The notes under the pieces: generated by a model | The model's input: only the letters and a program-made list of their open reading frames with translations | Databases searched by the model: none | What the model was told of the DNA's origin: nothing | Part shown: one piece after another, positions 20,422-32,625 of the stretch | Layout: each line of letters opens with the position of its first letter | How positions within the stretch are numbered: position 1 is the first letter of the stretch | Translations under genes and position numbers: made by a program | Source: Cordylochernes scorpioides | Taxonomy: Eukaryota > Arthropoda > Arachnida > Pseudoscorpiones > Chernetidae | Reading direction: 5' to 3' | DNA length: 64,000 nt | Assembly: GCA_030710605.1 (NCBI GenBank) | Contig: CP092868.1 | Location: forward strand, 25,080,821-25,144,820

Positions 20422-22437
20422 CACACACACACACACACACACAAAAGCCTTTATTAAGACACACAGGTCTTACAGAGGATTCTCCTTGGGGTTACAAAAC
20501 GGAGGAACCTATGAAAGTGGGATATAAAAAATGGAGAAAGATTATATACATTTGGTAAATATATACAGATTATAAGAAAGAATAAAAAGTAAGAAGAATA
20601 AAAAAAAATCAAAAAAAGAGAAAAAAAAAAAAAATTTTTTGGAAATATGGATGGAGAAGTGGAGAGCGAAAAGAGGAAAGAAAACAGGTATTTACATATG
20701 GAACAAGATGGAACAGCGCAGGTGGGCCATGTATTTTTTAAGAAATCTTTAAGAGATTTCCCAGGAAATCCTCGTGTTCAGGGTTGTAAGGTAAACACCG
20801 TTTTATCATTGTTAACTTATCGTATCTGCCTAAACAAATAATTGGATGTTGGTTCTGTCTTTCTTATCAAACAGAAATTTTTGGTATGTTTGAATGTTCG
20901 GTTAAGTCTTTCTTTTTTACAGCATTTTTATGGAAGTTATATAGATTTAGAGCTACTGAACTATTGTCTATAAAGTTGGATAATAAAGAATATAATGTGA
21001 AGTGTGTATGGCCTATCTTAGAGAAGAGTATTTTTCTTTCCGTGTCAAGAGGCATGCATTCAAATATATAATGTTCTAATTCATTTTCGGTTCTATTTTT
21101 GCATAGTTGGCAATACAGGTCTTCTGTCCTTAGATATTTTATATGGTCTTCTCGATATAAAACAAATAGAATTCTCAATTGCGCAATGAGGCGTTTAGCC
21201 GGCAGTGGGAGTTCACTTAGTAGATAGTTCTCTGCTGCGAATGTTTTATGTAAATATTTGTAGTGTGTGTGTAGCTTCGAATTGGTTATTCTTGATTGGT
21301 CGGTTTGGATAGACTGTTCTATAGTGATTCTGATAATTTGAGGTATTGCTTTCTGTAGAATATTGGGGTCTGAACAATTCTTTAACCACATGAATCCAGT
21401 TGAGTTTAGGATATTCATTAAATTTTCTGTAAAACCTATAAAGGCATTCGTCAGAGTGGACGTTTCCCATAATTGGGCTAGACAGATTGCGGGCAATCTG
21501 GATTTTTCCATTTTTAATATTCTTAACCAGAACTTTAGAATTAGTTTGGTTGCTGTGACTCCTAGTGAGAAGCGTCCGGTTTCCATGCGTAGTATGTAGC
21601 CTGGTGTGTTACTCGGCAAGTTCAATAGTCGTCGGAGATAGTTATTCTGAATTTGGTCCAAGATTTTGTACTTTTCGTTTGCCCAAATTGGAGCAGAATA
21701 CAGCAGAGTTGACAGGATAATCGAGTCTAATAGTTTCATTGATGAACCAAATGAATTCAACCTGGATTTCTCCATAATTTTCCATACTTCGCCGGTAGCT
21801 GCAAGCGCTTTGCCTTTAAAGTATGAAGCCACTTGACTAAACGAGATTGTTGTTGTGAGGGGATAGCCAAGATAGAGATATTTCGATGTCACTGTCAACA
21901 GTTGGTCTCCCCAGAACCATTTGTCCGATTTTGCAGGGCGGCCACCATTTCGGAAAACCATTATCTTGGATTTTGATTCGTTCAGGGTTAGATGATTTGT
22001 TTCGAAGTATTTTTTCAACATGTTGATTTTTATTTGTAGATTGATTTTTGATTCTCCTATGAGAATTATGTCGTCGGCATACATCAAAAGGTGGACCGTT
22101 CCAAAATTAGGGAGGTATATGCCTGGTAGAGTAGAGTCATTAAAAATGTTGATTAAATCAGTTACAAAGAGTATAAATAGATAGGGTGATAAGGGTTCTC
22201 CTTGTAACACTCCCGATCGGATTTTGATGGGTTCAGTAAATAGTCCATTCCATCTCACCGTCGTTGTCATTTGTTCGAAGTAGTTCCTGATAAGGTTAAC
22301 AAAGCGGAAATCCAGACCTAATTCACCCAATTTTGACCACAGAAGTGAGTGGGGAACAGTGTCAAAAGCCTTTTTTAGGTCCACAAAAAAAGCATAGAGT
22401 TTTCTTCTTTTACGTCTGAGAGTCAGCTGTATCAAGG
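20422..22437 (-). mobile_element. 5'-truncated LINE with (TG)n tail, copy b
   Basis: Flanked by an exact 14-bp repeat CATTTTTGTTATCA (20408-20421 and 22438-22451). The 3' end has the GAGAATCCTCTGTAAGAC hairpin, AATAAAGG and a (TG)n tail. It is the longest of four copies of this family in the window (others at 7446, 35625 and 48300) and the only one keeping reverse transcriptase sequence. Confidence 0.92.
20867..22435 (-). pseudogene. Non-LTR reverse transcriptase, 5'-truncated
   Basis: About 522 residues, open to the truncation edge; the apparent start is a TTG and is not a real start. RT motifs in order: FFVDLKKAFD (residues 17-25, catalytic Asp), GVLQGEPLSP (75-84) and MYADDI (118-123, catalytic Asp pair). 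A C-terminal knuckle C-x2-C-x9-H-x4-C sits at about 442-460. The endonuclease and the RT fingers upstream of the KAFD motif are missing, so the protein should be inactive in replication, yet the frame has no stop, which suggests a recent insertion. A related C-terminus lies at 59018-59352. Clade not assigned; L2/CR1-like and others are possible. Confidence 0.85.
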
Positions 22438-22683
22438 CATTTTTGTTATCATCATCACATACAATGTGATTTTTTTATATAAACAAACGATAATAAACAA
22501 CAACAACAATTGGTTAGCAACCCCGTAAATAAAGATATTTCCACAACAACAACAATGTAATTTGCATCTTTAATATTATAAAACAACAACAAATTAAATT
22601 GACAATGTAAAAATATATTTAACATTACATTTTAACATTTAACACAAAAACGTTACAATATTTTCTTTAAATATATAAATTTT

Positions 22684-23870
22684 AAAATGCCAAGTTTTTT
22701 TTACGTCACTGGAATATTATATTATTAAATTAAAAAAATTAAATTTATTATACTTTGAACACATTTTAAGCATTGTTAAAATTTATAAATATAATTTCAC
22801 CAGAAACCGCGAGAGGCGCTGCTTGCGAGTGAAAGTAGAAAATTTGCAAATAAAATTGCAAAAAATATTTATATCAAATCAAATTCAAACCAGAAACCTT
22901 CCCAGTAGTATAGTAAATAACTTCCTAAAGTTTCACGACGATTGGATAATCTTACCTTTTAAAAACATTCATCGTGTAAACAAACTAACATTCATCGTGT
23001 ACACAAACCACGTGTAAATTATTAACCAATCAAATTCATTTATCGTCGCGACCAGTGCTGCGCCCAAGCGGTAAAAGGCTAGAACTAACGCTTTTTGGTT
23101 ATATATATTTTTAAAAAAGCACATTAACCTTTTTAGTTTTTTGAATAGCCTATATGTTAAACGATATCTTCAGCTACCTACATGCGAAATTCCATAATGA
23201 TTGAGTCAGTAGATTTTGCGTGAAGCGATAACAAACATCGATTTCGCATTTAATTTTTATAGATATAAGGAAGGATTGAAATGCCAAGTATTTTTTACGT
23301 CATTGGAATATTATATTACTAAATTCTCAAATTAAATTTATTATACTTGGAAAATATTTTAAGCATTGTTACAATTTATAAATATAATTTCAGCAGACGC
23401 TGCTAGAGGCGCTGCTTGCGAGTGAAAGTAGAAAATTTGCAAATAAAATTGCAAAGAATATTTATTTCAAATCAAATTCAAACCAGAAATCTTCCCAGTA
23501 GTATAGTAAATAACTTCCTAAAGTATCACGGCGATTGGATAATCTTACCTTTTAAAAACATTCATCGTGTGAACAAACTAACATTCATCGTGTAAACAAA
23601 CCACGTGTTAATTATTAACCAATCAAATTCATTTATCGTCGCGACCAGTGCTGCGCCCAAGCGGTAAAAAACTGGAACTAACGCTTTTTGGTTTTTTATT
23701 TTTTGAAAAAAGCTCATTAACTGTTTTAGTTTTTTGAATAGCCTATATGTTAAACGAAATCTTCAGCTACCTACATGCGAAATTTCATAATGATTGAGTC
23801 AGTAGAATTTGCGTGAAGCGATAACAAACATCGATTTCGCATTTCATTTTTATAGATATAAGGAAGGATA
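22684..23870. repeat. 595-bp tandem duplication
   Basis: Two head-to-tail copies, beginning AAATGCCAAGT at 22684 and about 23279, with small differences. Each includes GAGGCGCTGCTTGCGAGTG and ends CATTT..TTTTTATAGATATA. The end resembles the minus-strand TCTATA 5' ends of the Helitrons here, so these may be Helitron-derived; that is tentative. Confidence 0.75.
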
Positions 23871-23872
23871 TA

Positions 23873-24666
23873 TGTGATATCTTGGGACCTCTGGGACCAG
23901 TGTTACCTGATGCTAGACGAACCTCGATGTCAACTCTACCGTGCAGTCGTGGTGGAAGGCGACACAGCTGGGCCAAAGGTGAAATAAACAAACAGAGATT
24001 CCACTAAAAGCGTCTGACGTCAAGAAGGAATGGGATGAGGAGAGAGAGATTTTAGAGCAAGTGTTACCGTTGAGTTCCAAGCGAAGACTGACAATTCTAG
24101 GTCCTTGATTTAACACCAAGACTCAGTTTCTCTCTGATTGGTTGAGAGATGATCACATGCTTTTTCCCTATTGGTTGACCTATTTAGATGCTTCTTTCCT
24201 AATTGGTGGGACTTTTTCACGTGGCCGTAGGCTATTGGTTGACCTACTTAGGTGATGTCTTCTCGCGGCTTTCTTTGATAGAAAATACGTCCTGTCTTGG
24301 CCCGGAAATTGGGCGTCACTCTTAGATTTTATGGTTTCCTCGATATCAGATACGCCCTGTCCTGTCAGGAAGTATTGACTTGTAACTTATTTATAGTTGG
24401 GCTGGTTTTAAGCCTCTTTTGCTAGGCCTTGCTTCGACTTCTGTCCTAAACCTGATTTGTTTTAACCTTAACTTTCTCCTGTCTCTCTCCATTCCTTCTA
24501 TCTGTACAGTTGCAATACTTTATTAGATTCTTACGCGGTACAGATTGATGTTAGTTGAGGTTTTCTATGTGCAGTACATAAGAAGTTATATACAGTCATG
24601 GGGTGGAACATGTGGTAGTGGATATTTAGACTATTTACAACAATTCCATGGTCTTAAATCATCACA
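23873..24666 (-). repeat. 3' LTR
   Basis: 794 bp, no difference from 28721-29514 found on reading. It sits at the end of the second copy of the 595-bp duplication. Confidence 0.88.
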
Positions 24667-27600
24667 GATGGCCCCGGATGTGAGAGGGTTCATATGGAGG
24701 GATTTAAGAGAGCGGAATAGGAAGACTGTTATTAAGGAAGTAATTTTTTAAAAATTAATTAAAGTGAGTTGGTATATAACATGGGGTTGATTTCTGTATA
24801 TCCATAAGAGATAATAAAACATAAACAACTAATATTAAACATACAAGTAAAAATAAAAATATGAATAAAATATTTAATAGGGAACATATAATGATTATAG
24901 GTAAAAATATAAATGATTGGATGGGTAAATCATGATCTTTTCGTGATGGGCGTTAGAAAGGGTTGAGGGGTTAGTTATTACTTGGTTGAGGCAAGGTCAC
25001 TTTGACTCAAGTCCCAAACCATTTAATGTGCACGGCGCGGAAAACCTAGGCCATGTTTCACATGTAAATTTAAGGACCGAATAAAGTTACAGTACCACAA
25101 TCGAAAAGTAAGATAAGGGGATTGTTATGGGTTTTAGTAATTAGTCGTTAAGACGTACGCATGCAGGATAAATGAGGGCGAAGATCAGTGACCAGAAATC
25201 AAAGTTTTAATTAGAGTCGTCAGGGGCTTAGCGAGAAAAAGAGTAAAATAAAAAAAAAAAAGATGTGCCAGCGTGTGGCATGAGAGTGCCCTGGAATAAA
25301 AAAAATATACAATTTGCACGTATCCAATCCAGAAGTTGGGAGAAGGTAAATCTGGGGGACGATGTGTCAAGATTGTTAATTACGAAATCAAAGTAGGTCA
25401 AGTCTAGCCTGCGAAGGAGTTAAAAGTTCCTGCGGAAAAGGAATGTTAGTAATTCTTAAGAAGTAACCTTTAAAGTGGTTGTTTAAGAGGTTGTTGAAGA
25501 TTGCCCTGTTTTTAGATCGTGATTTTTAGTTTGATTATAAAAGAATATATCATTGAGATATGAAATTGTGAAAGTAAGGCTTTGCATATAGCGTTAAAGG
25601 ATTTGAAAAATCGAAAATAGAATTGCGAAGTTAAATGCAAAGTAATCTTAAAAAAAAAGTAAAAATAGTGATGATATGATACAAAGATTAACACACTACA
25701 GCAGTATATAAGGGGTAATAGAAAGTGAAAATATTAAATGAAAAAAAAATAATGAGCAATAATATACTCGATAGCATTGACATGGTAGCGGAAGGTGAAA
25801 CAATGTAAATAACATCTAATTTATAAAGTGAGAAAAAATATAAAATGATAAATGCAAATTAGTGATATAAACATGAAATATAAACTTGAGATTATTAGAT
25901 ATGATATGAAAGATAAAATATAAAGTTGATTATAAAATAGAGTCATAAAGCAAAAGTAAATAGGTTTTGGTAAAAAAATAATAAAAAAAAGACAATAATC
26001 TAAACTAATTGGTTGACGTAAAAAAAACAATTATAAGAGCTATATAATGATTATATAAAGGATATTAAAATGAAAAATTTAAAAAAAATGTTCATCGAGA
26101 AGGAAGAGCAAGTAAGATTATATATAGAAATTATATATCGTGAAAGAATGGAAAGTTGTAGGCCAAACGTACTGTTCCTGTTTTTTTTTTTTTTTTTTTT
26201 AGGATGGGTAGAGAGAGCTTTAAATTGTCCTCGATTGATATCTTTGGTCTTGTTGGCCTAAGTTTTTCTAACTTATCGAATTTGTTTTATGTTTGACGCG
26301 ACTCGTGGATCACATTGTTTCCAGCTGTGAAACTCACTGAGTCCTAATGTTGTCGATTTTTTAAACTTATGTGGGTGTGTGTGATTTTTGTAGGTAAAAT
26401 GTTGTCCTTGGTTCTAAGTGTCGATGTTAAGTTGACAAGTTAATCGAGGGCGAGAGAATGTTAGTGAACAGATTTGTTAGTAAATGTAAAATAACGTGTT
26501 AAGCAAGTTTTAGTAGCTAAACGGGATATCGGCGTAGATTAAAAATAAAAGGCGCGCACTAATGTTTGATTTAATAGGTAGCGAAAATCCATTAGAGTGA
26601 CATCGGGGTGGCGACGGGCGTAACAAAATGTCGGCTATTTGTTTGTCCATCTCCAGCGGAAGAAGAGGGAGCGAAGCTATTTTTAATGCGATTCCGGATT
26701 TAGGTCAAGGGGGAGCGAGGGGGCTTGCTTTCTTTCAACTTATTGGAAGTTAATTCAAACTACGTTCGGAGATATTAATTCTATAATTGTAAACGCAAAA
26801 GCGTTTTGATTTGTCACTTTTGGTGAAAAGCGTTATGGGATTGATATAGGGAGATACAGAGGTTGAATTATTCCGTGTGTTCAAGCATTTGTTAGATTTG
26901 TGTTTGTATTTCGAAAATTCGGATATTGTATCTGTGAATATTAAATCGAATGGTTTTTTGCGGACTTAGTAAAAATGTTATTCATGGATATCGGGTTAGA
27001 ATTGAATGAAATTGCGACTATCGACGTGGACAATGTGTGGTTAAATAAATGTGTCACAGGCGTGGTGAAGGCGTCTTTGGCCTGAAAATTGAAAGAGTTT
27101 AGTGGTGTGGCGCTGTGACACGAAGCGAAAAAATTGTAAATGAAAAGGTGTCGCGTGAAGTCTCTGTTTTGTACAAAATCTAACCTGTTACACTAAGAAT
27201 AACACATTTACTAAAGTCATGGTTGTTGGTTGTACGAACATATCGATAATTTTTATATTGTTAGTGGATATGACACGTTTAATGTGAGAAAAAAAAAAGA
27301 TTGTGTGTGTTTAGTAGGGCGACGTGATGAAGCTTGTGTGGCTCGAAATTAGATTTGGGTGTGAAGTCGCGCATTGAAAATTGTTGCCAATTAGAAAAAG
27401 TGATGTGAAAAGATGTTGTTTATTTTGTTAAGAGCGATTTGTCGATATTTAACTATGCGTGTAAAAGGAAGGTACGAGGGAGTGTAGTTATGTGGGAATT
27501 TAACGATTGGAATAGTTTTGGAAGGCTGTGACTTAAGTTACTTCTATCTAAAGTTATGAAAGAAAAGGACATAGGGGCGTTGAAAATGGGATTAGGAACA

Positions 27601-28231
27601 TTACAATAAGATTAAATAAGAGTGTTGTAGTTCACCACGTGTGAGCAACCCGTTCCAGGAGGAGAAAATTTAGTAAATGGGACAGTTGTATTAACCTGTC
27701 CATGGGACACGTGTTGCTTGCACGAGGTGAATTCGTACAAGGTAGTTGGTAGAGGTACATTATCTTGATACAGGAGTAGCTGAGTACAGTTTATAATTAG
27801 TAGAAATCGTTTTATGGAATTAAGGAATAAAATGACAAAAGGCAATGGTGTATCGATTATATGGAATTTTAGATTCTGCGTTATGTTACTTATTTTTACG
27901 TTTAAAAAGATATAATCTATGGTGAAAATATTGTTAGCTATGGCGTTAATAGTTAAGTTAAATGGATGGACAGGTATTTCTTTTACAAACTGATTTCTAT
28001 TATTTTAAAGGTATTCTGCCTAATTATATCGAAAGATGCTCCTGTAACAAGTAGTAGAGTAGGTTTACATTATGGGACAGTTCAGTTCGAACGAGCAATA
28101 GTTCAACAAAAATTATAGGAGTAGGAACCTACTGTGGTGCTGTCTTGTATGTCGGGACAGGCCTGGTCTGTTGTCATAGTTGGAGGATCTTTGGGACAGT
28201 CAGAGTTCATTGTTTGCGCTGGGCTCGTGGT
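24667..28231 (-). other. Non-coding interior of the LTR element
   Basis: AT-rich with only short frames of low complexity. I see no protease, RT, RNase H or integrase motif in any frame. GC-richer islands near 26580-26720 carry no readable domain. Confidence 0.6.
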
Positions 28232-28639
28232 TTAGAGATGGTCGGGGGAGCAGGTAACATACGCTCGCGTGTTGGTAGCTCGGAGGGGTGCTTGCAGGGG
28301 GTTTGCTGGCTTTCTCAGTCTTGTAGAGCATTGTAGTTGGGCCCGATCTGCTTGGGCGTCGTAGTTGGTGAAGAAGCTCTGCGCCTCGTACGAACCATCG
28401 TAGCGATTCCACCTCTCGCGATGTCCGGTCACGGCAGAAAGCTGATGTAGCGTCGTCGTCAACCTCCCTAGGACATCTGACACCGGCGGCGGGGGTGTGA
28501 CGTCTTCCTGGCCGGGGACAATTTCCTGCGTCTTACCGAAGGTTGTTTCTTTCTTCGGAAAAGTGGGGCTTCCGCCACTTTCGGAGTCGGGATCGGACTC
28601 CATTGGTTCCTTTGGCTCCTCCTCTCTTCCCTGTTCCAT
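28232..28639 (-). pseudogene. gag: gag N-terminal fragment of the LTR element
   Basis: 135 residues from an ATG 82 nt inside the 5' LTR edge. An acidic, proline-rich N-terminus (EEEPKEPMESDPDSESGG) precedes RWNRYDGSYEAQSFFTNY, a pattern seen in Ty3/gypsy-type Gag N-terminal domains. It ends at a stop shortly after TRAYVTCSPDHL, well short of a full capsid, and no nucleocapsid knuckle follows. The gag start may be kept for a cis role such as packaging; that is inference. The plus-strand frames opposite it are shadows. Confidence 0.6.
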
Positions 28640-28720
28640 CTTTCTGTACAGACAGTGGTCTATTTGCTTATTTGTACCTTGGCGTCCACTATCCTGTCGA
28701 CTCTTCGTTACGGGGGAGTC

Positions 28721-29514
28721 TGTGATATCTTGGGACCTCTGGGACCAGTGTTACCTGATGCTAGACGAACCTCGATGTCAACTCTACCGTGCAGTCGTGG
28801 TGGAAGGCGACACAGCTGGGCCAAAGGTGAAATAAACAAACAGAGATTCCACTAAAAGCGTCTGACGTCAAGAAGGAATGGGATGAGGAGAGAGAGATTT
28901 TAGAGCAAGTGTTACCGTTGAGTTCCAAGCGAAGACTGACAATTCTAGGTCCTTGATTTAACACCAAGACTCAGTTTCTCTCTGATTGGTTGAGAGATGA
29001 TCACATGCTTTTTCCCTATTGGTTGACCTATTTAGATGCTTCTTTCCTAATTGGTGGGACTTTTTCACGTGGCCGTAGGCTATTGGTTGACCTACTTAGG
29101 TGATGTCTTCTCGCGGCTTTCTTTGATAGAAAATACGTCCTGTCTTGGCCCGGAAATTGGGCGTCACTCTTAGATTTTATGGTTTCCTCGATATCAGATA
29201 CGCCCTGTCCTGTCAGGAAGTATTGACTTGTAACTTATTTATAGTTGGGCTGGTTTTAAGCCTCTTTTGCTAGGCCTTGCTTCGACTTCTGTCCTAAACC
29301 TGATTTGTTTTAACCTTAACTTTCTCCTGTCTCTCTCCATTCCTTCTATCTGTACAGTTGCAATACTTTATTAGATTCTTACGCGGTACAGATTGATGTT
29401 AGTTGAGGTTTTCTATGTGCAGTACATAAGAAGTTATATACAGTCATGGGGTGGAACATGTGGTAGTGGATATTTAGACTATTTACAACAATTCCATGGT
29501 CTTAAATCATCACA
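28721..29514 (-). repeat. 5' LTR (element orientation)
   Basis: 794 bp. On the minus strand CTATAAATAAG near 29235-29245 is a possible TATA box. The 15 nt after the LTR, GACTCCCCCGTAACG, occupy the primer-binding position, but I could not match them to a tRNA. Confidence 0.88.
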
Positions 29515-29530
29515 TATATATATATATATA

Positions 29531-29716
29531 CAGTTAAACCTGTCTATAGGACCCCCTCTAAATAGCACCTTCCTTTCTATAGCGCCCGATTTTAAACATT
29601 AAAATGTAAACATTTTACATTAAAAGTGACTTGTCTATAGCACCCCCCTCTCTACGAGTATAGCACCCTATTTTGGTGAGACCCAAGAGGGGGGGCGCTG
29701 TAGACAGGCTTAATTG
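29531..29716 (+). mobile_element. pogo-like MITE (CAGTTAAACCTGTCTATAG ends)
   Basis: Inverted ends CAGTTAAACCTGTCTATAG and the diverged inverse TAGACAGGCTTAATTG, with TA on both sides. Inserted next to the LTR element. A second copy is at 61217-61410. Confidence 0.8.
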
Positions 29717-29747
29717 TACATATTTTATTTATTTATTTCAACACACA

Positions 29748-30110
29748 AACGCGATATCCCAACTAGGGATAATTGCGTCGATTTACATTTTTTAAACAGA
29801 AACAGTTATAAACATATTATACAAAAAAAAGTAATAGAAATAAAAAGAGAAACAATAATATATATTAGGAACCTGAACCTTTCAGGTTTGAAAGAAAATC
29901 ATAAATATATATATATATTCACAAAAATAGTTAAATCTATGATAATTCTCTCTCTGCTATTTACAAATTGATATAGATCAACAACATTATTTATTGTCTG
30001 TTGTCTAGCGGTGAAGAAGAGTGGGCATTCCAGCAGTAGGTGTCTCGAGTCCTGGAATTCGATGCCACAATGACATCTAGAGTCTTCAATGGCGCCAATA
30101 ACTGTATATA
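29748..30110 (-). mobile_element. R1-type LINE 3' fragment
   Basis: Minus-strand coding reads C-x-C...QDSRHLLLECPLF, matching the C-terminal knuckle of the 53-55 kb LINE, then a 3' UTR ending in the hairpin ACGC-AATTATCCC...GGGATATC-GCGT. Copy at 12333 is the same family. Confidence 0.75.
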
Positions 30111-30114
30111 TTTA

Positions 30115-30500
30115 ATAAGTAAATATTAAAGGCGAGTGGTATTCATCAAAACCTCATGAAAAAGAATGACTTTCATCTTGCCGAGGATTTTTTTACTGGT
30201 AAATATAAGTGCTGCTTAGACAGCTCCCATCCTCAATAAATATAAGACATAAAATGAAGAGACAGACTATAAACATAGTTTCCTCATTGCAGTAGAATCA
30301 GTAGGAAATTGATTTGATTTAAAGGAAAATGAAAACAATAAATTGTATTCATTCTTATTTACAGGATTTATATTTACATAATAGCGCGTGCTTGTAGATT
30401 GTTATGTAGATTAACAGATTTCAGATATAGGAACATTTTTTTTTATATTTTATAATAACTGATTTACTAAGTTCTTCAAATTAAAGACACTTCAGCCAGT
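30115..30500. other. AT-rich, nothing recognised
   Basis: No supported feature. Confidence 0.45.
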
Positions 30501-30504
30501 AAAT

Positions 30505-30565
30505 CTTTTTTATTGTCTCGACGTTTCGACAAAAATCTTTTGTCCTCGTCAGAAGCGAACAAAAA
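30505..30565 (-). ncRNA. Minimal hammerhead-like motif (Penelope type)
   Basis: The minus strand has CTGACGA, a stem GACAAAA...TTTTTGTC, then GAAACGTC. This fits a hammerhead with position 7 as C and a very short stem III. Stem I is weak (about 3 bp). No Penelope-like RT is seen nearby. Confidence 0.5.
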
Positions 30566-30779
30566 TTAAAACATTTGGCAAAGCGTTAAAAATTATTCTA
30601 AAATTTACTAAGATTTTCAGCTGGTTTTCACTGTCGACTTTAATATTCTGTTTATTAATTATTTATATCATTTATAAAAGGCAAAATATATCAGTTTTGA
30701 TATTCATTAGAAAATGGGTGTCGTTGCTACTTTAATCATCTTGGTAACAGACCAGAATTTGGTCGAATATTCCAAGGGT

Positions 30780-31155
30780 ATAGGTCCACATATTCTCATG
30801 TCCATCAAAGGCCGCAGCTTTGCAGAAACTTGATATAAACCTAGAACAGCAGTTGCTGTGAAAGAGATGTACGGAGATATCTGAAGGTCTTCATTGGACA
30901 CGACAACAACAAGAAGTCATTATAATTGACATGGACCCAGAACAGCAGTTTTACACACCCAAGATAGAGACATTGCTGTGATAGAGATGTACGGAGACAT
31001 CTGAAGGTCTTTATTGGACACGACAACAACAATAAGTCATTATAATTGACATGGACCCAGAACAGCAGCTTTACACTACCAAGATAGAGAACATCGCTGT
31101 GATAGAGATGTACGGAGACATCTAAAGGTCTTCATTGGACACGACAACAACAAGG
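30780..31155 (+). repeat. Tandem LINE 3' ends, about three units
   Basis: Units of about 110-120 bp: ...LDPEQQ..., ...VIEMYGDI-stop, a short 3' segment and (CAA)n, joined head to tail. The parental LINE tail is that at 51011-51187. The unit boundary differs from the 10.3 kb array, so the two arose separately. Confidence 0.8.
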
Positions 31156-31384
31156 CAAAAATATGGATTGAAAGAGAAGGAAGTTTTGTATTCGAGTTAT
31201 ATATAGTATGATTATATATGTGATATATAGAATATTTTGTTATTTTATCAACAGATTAAAAATTTGCATAATCTGTTAATTAGCAAATTTCTTTCGTCTC
31301 CTCTATGTTCTTTTATGTAAATAAGATGGGAACCATCTTTCCTGTAATGTATTCCAAGAAATAAATATGATTGACACTACCTCA

Positions 31385-31860
31385 TTGATTCAGAAGCCAT
31401 ATATAATCAAGGAATGACCAGGACTTCCTGTTGGTTTCAGAGGCCATAGAGAATCAAGAAATGGCCAAGGACTTCTTGTGGTTTCAGAAGCCATAGAGAA
31501 TCAAGGAATGGTCAGGACTTCTTGTGGTTTCAGAAGCCACAGAGAATCAAGGAATGGTCAGGACTTCTTTTGGTTTCAGAAGCCATAGAAAATTAAGGAA
31601 TGAACAGGACTTCTTGTGGTTTCAGAGGCCATATATAATCTAGGAATTACCAGTATTTCTTGTGGTTCCAGAAGCCAAAGATAATCAAGGAATGACCAGG
31701 ACTTCTTGTTGGTTCAGAAGCCATAGAGAATCAAGGAATGACAAAGAACTCTTGAGGTTTCAGAAGAATAGATAATCATAAGAATGGCCAAGACTTTTTG
31801 TAGCTTCAGAGGCGATATAGAGAGCTCAAGAAATAGCCAGAATCTATTGAACCATAAAGA
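31385..31860. repeat. Degenerate satellite of about 46-53 bp, about nine copies
   Basis: Units contain GGACTTCTTGTGGTTTCAGA and CATAGAGAATCAAGGAATG, with increasing divergence to the right. Confidence 0.85.
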
Positions 31861-31869
31861 TATCAAAGA

Positions 31870-32390
31870 ATGTCTAAGACCTCAACTATTAGGAATCCAA
31901 CCTTACATCTTATTGTTCCAGCAGCGCACATCTGACGAATTACCGTCAATTCAGATTTAAAAAATAACTTATCTTGTAAAAATAGAAACTGTAGTCTCCA
32001 AATTGGTGAAGACTCCAACTGGGAAGTTTACTTCTTGACTCAAGAACAACATATTCAGATGAATGGTCAGTAGATGACTTGATCTATGAAACCATATAAA
32101 TGGAACTTAAGGAATGGTCTCGATTTAAGGTATTAAATATTTGCAAACTCACTTATTTTTAATAAAATAAAGCATGATAATTTGATTTATGTTTAATACT
32201 TTAGCTAGGAAGCATTCAATTTGATTTTTTTTTCCAAAACCAATACAATCAGATAAATGATCACTGTTTCATATTTAAGATACTCATCCAGTCTCCATAC
32301 TAATACAGGAACGCGGTATAACATGTGGAATGATCTGTAATCAACATTTTAAAACACATCCAATTTCTACAAAATCTGGATCTCTAATGT
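31870..32390. other. AT-rich, nothing recognised
   Basis: Possibly decayed satellite at the left edge; otherwise no feature. Confidence 0.4.
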
Positions 32391-32506
32391 TTTCATGCGT
32401 TGAATAATGTAAATAACTTATGTAAATAAACTTTTCTCCTTGTTTGGCGCAAGTATCCCTTGCGGGATATAGCGCTTTGGAAATAAATAATAACAAATAA
32501 CATCTA
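32391..32506 (+). mobile_element. LINE 3' end with R1-type hairpin
   Basis: GGCGCAAGTATCCC...GGGATATAGCGC forms a two-part hairpin like the R1-type tails at 12333, 29748 and 52851, followed by AAATAAATAATAAC. Confidence 0.6.
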
Positions 32507-32625
32507 ACTATTAAATTAAATTTTATTGCCCTCTATCGTTAAAATTTTACACAAATAAATTTTACACAAAAGAAACGCATTGCCAGTAAATTTATTTGTG
32601 TAAAATTTTAACATCTAACTATTTA
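32507..32625. repeat. Short inverted repeat with TTTACACAAATAAATTT
   Basis: AAATTTTACACAAATAAA recurs in inverted form about 40 bp later. A related piece with a poly-T tail is at 38225-38290. Confidence 0.55.

Larger units (their letters stand above)
23873..29514 (-). mobile_element. LTR retrotransposon, young, largely non-coding
   Basis: Two 794-bp LTRs in the same orientation, beginning and ending TGTGAT...ATCACA, with TATA on both outer flanks as a possible 4-bp target duplication. The gag remnant reads on the minus strand, so the right LTR is the 5' LTR. Between gag and the 3' LTR lie about 3.5 kb without coding sequence. Layout fits a large retrotransposon derivative mobilised in trans. 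Confidence 0.88.

Noticed and set aside
23913..24119. 68-residue frame, identical at 28761-28967
   Set aside because: Duplicated because it lies in the LTRs; no domain recognised.
28497..28855. Plus-strand frames over the gag region
   Set aside because: They oppose the minus-strand gag fragment, which has the recognisable motif and matching element orientation.
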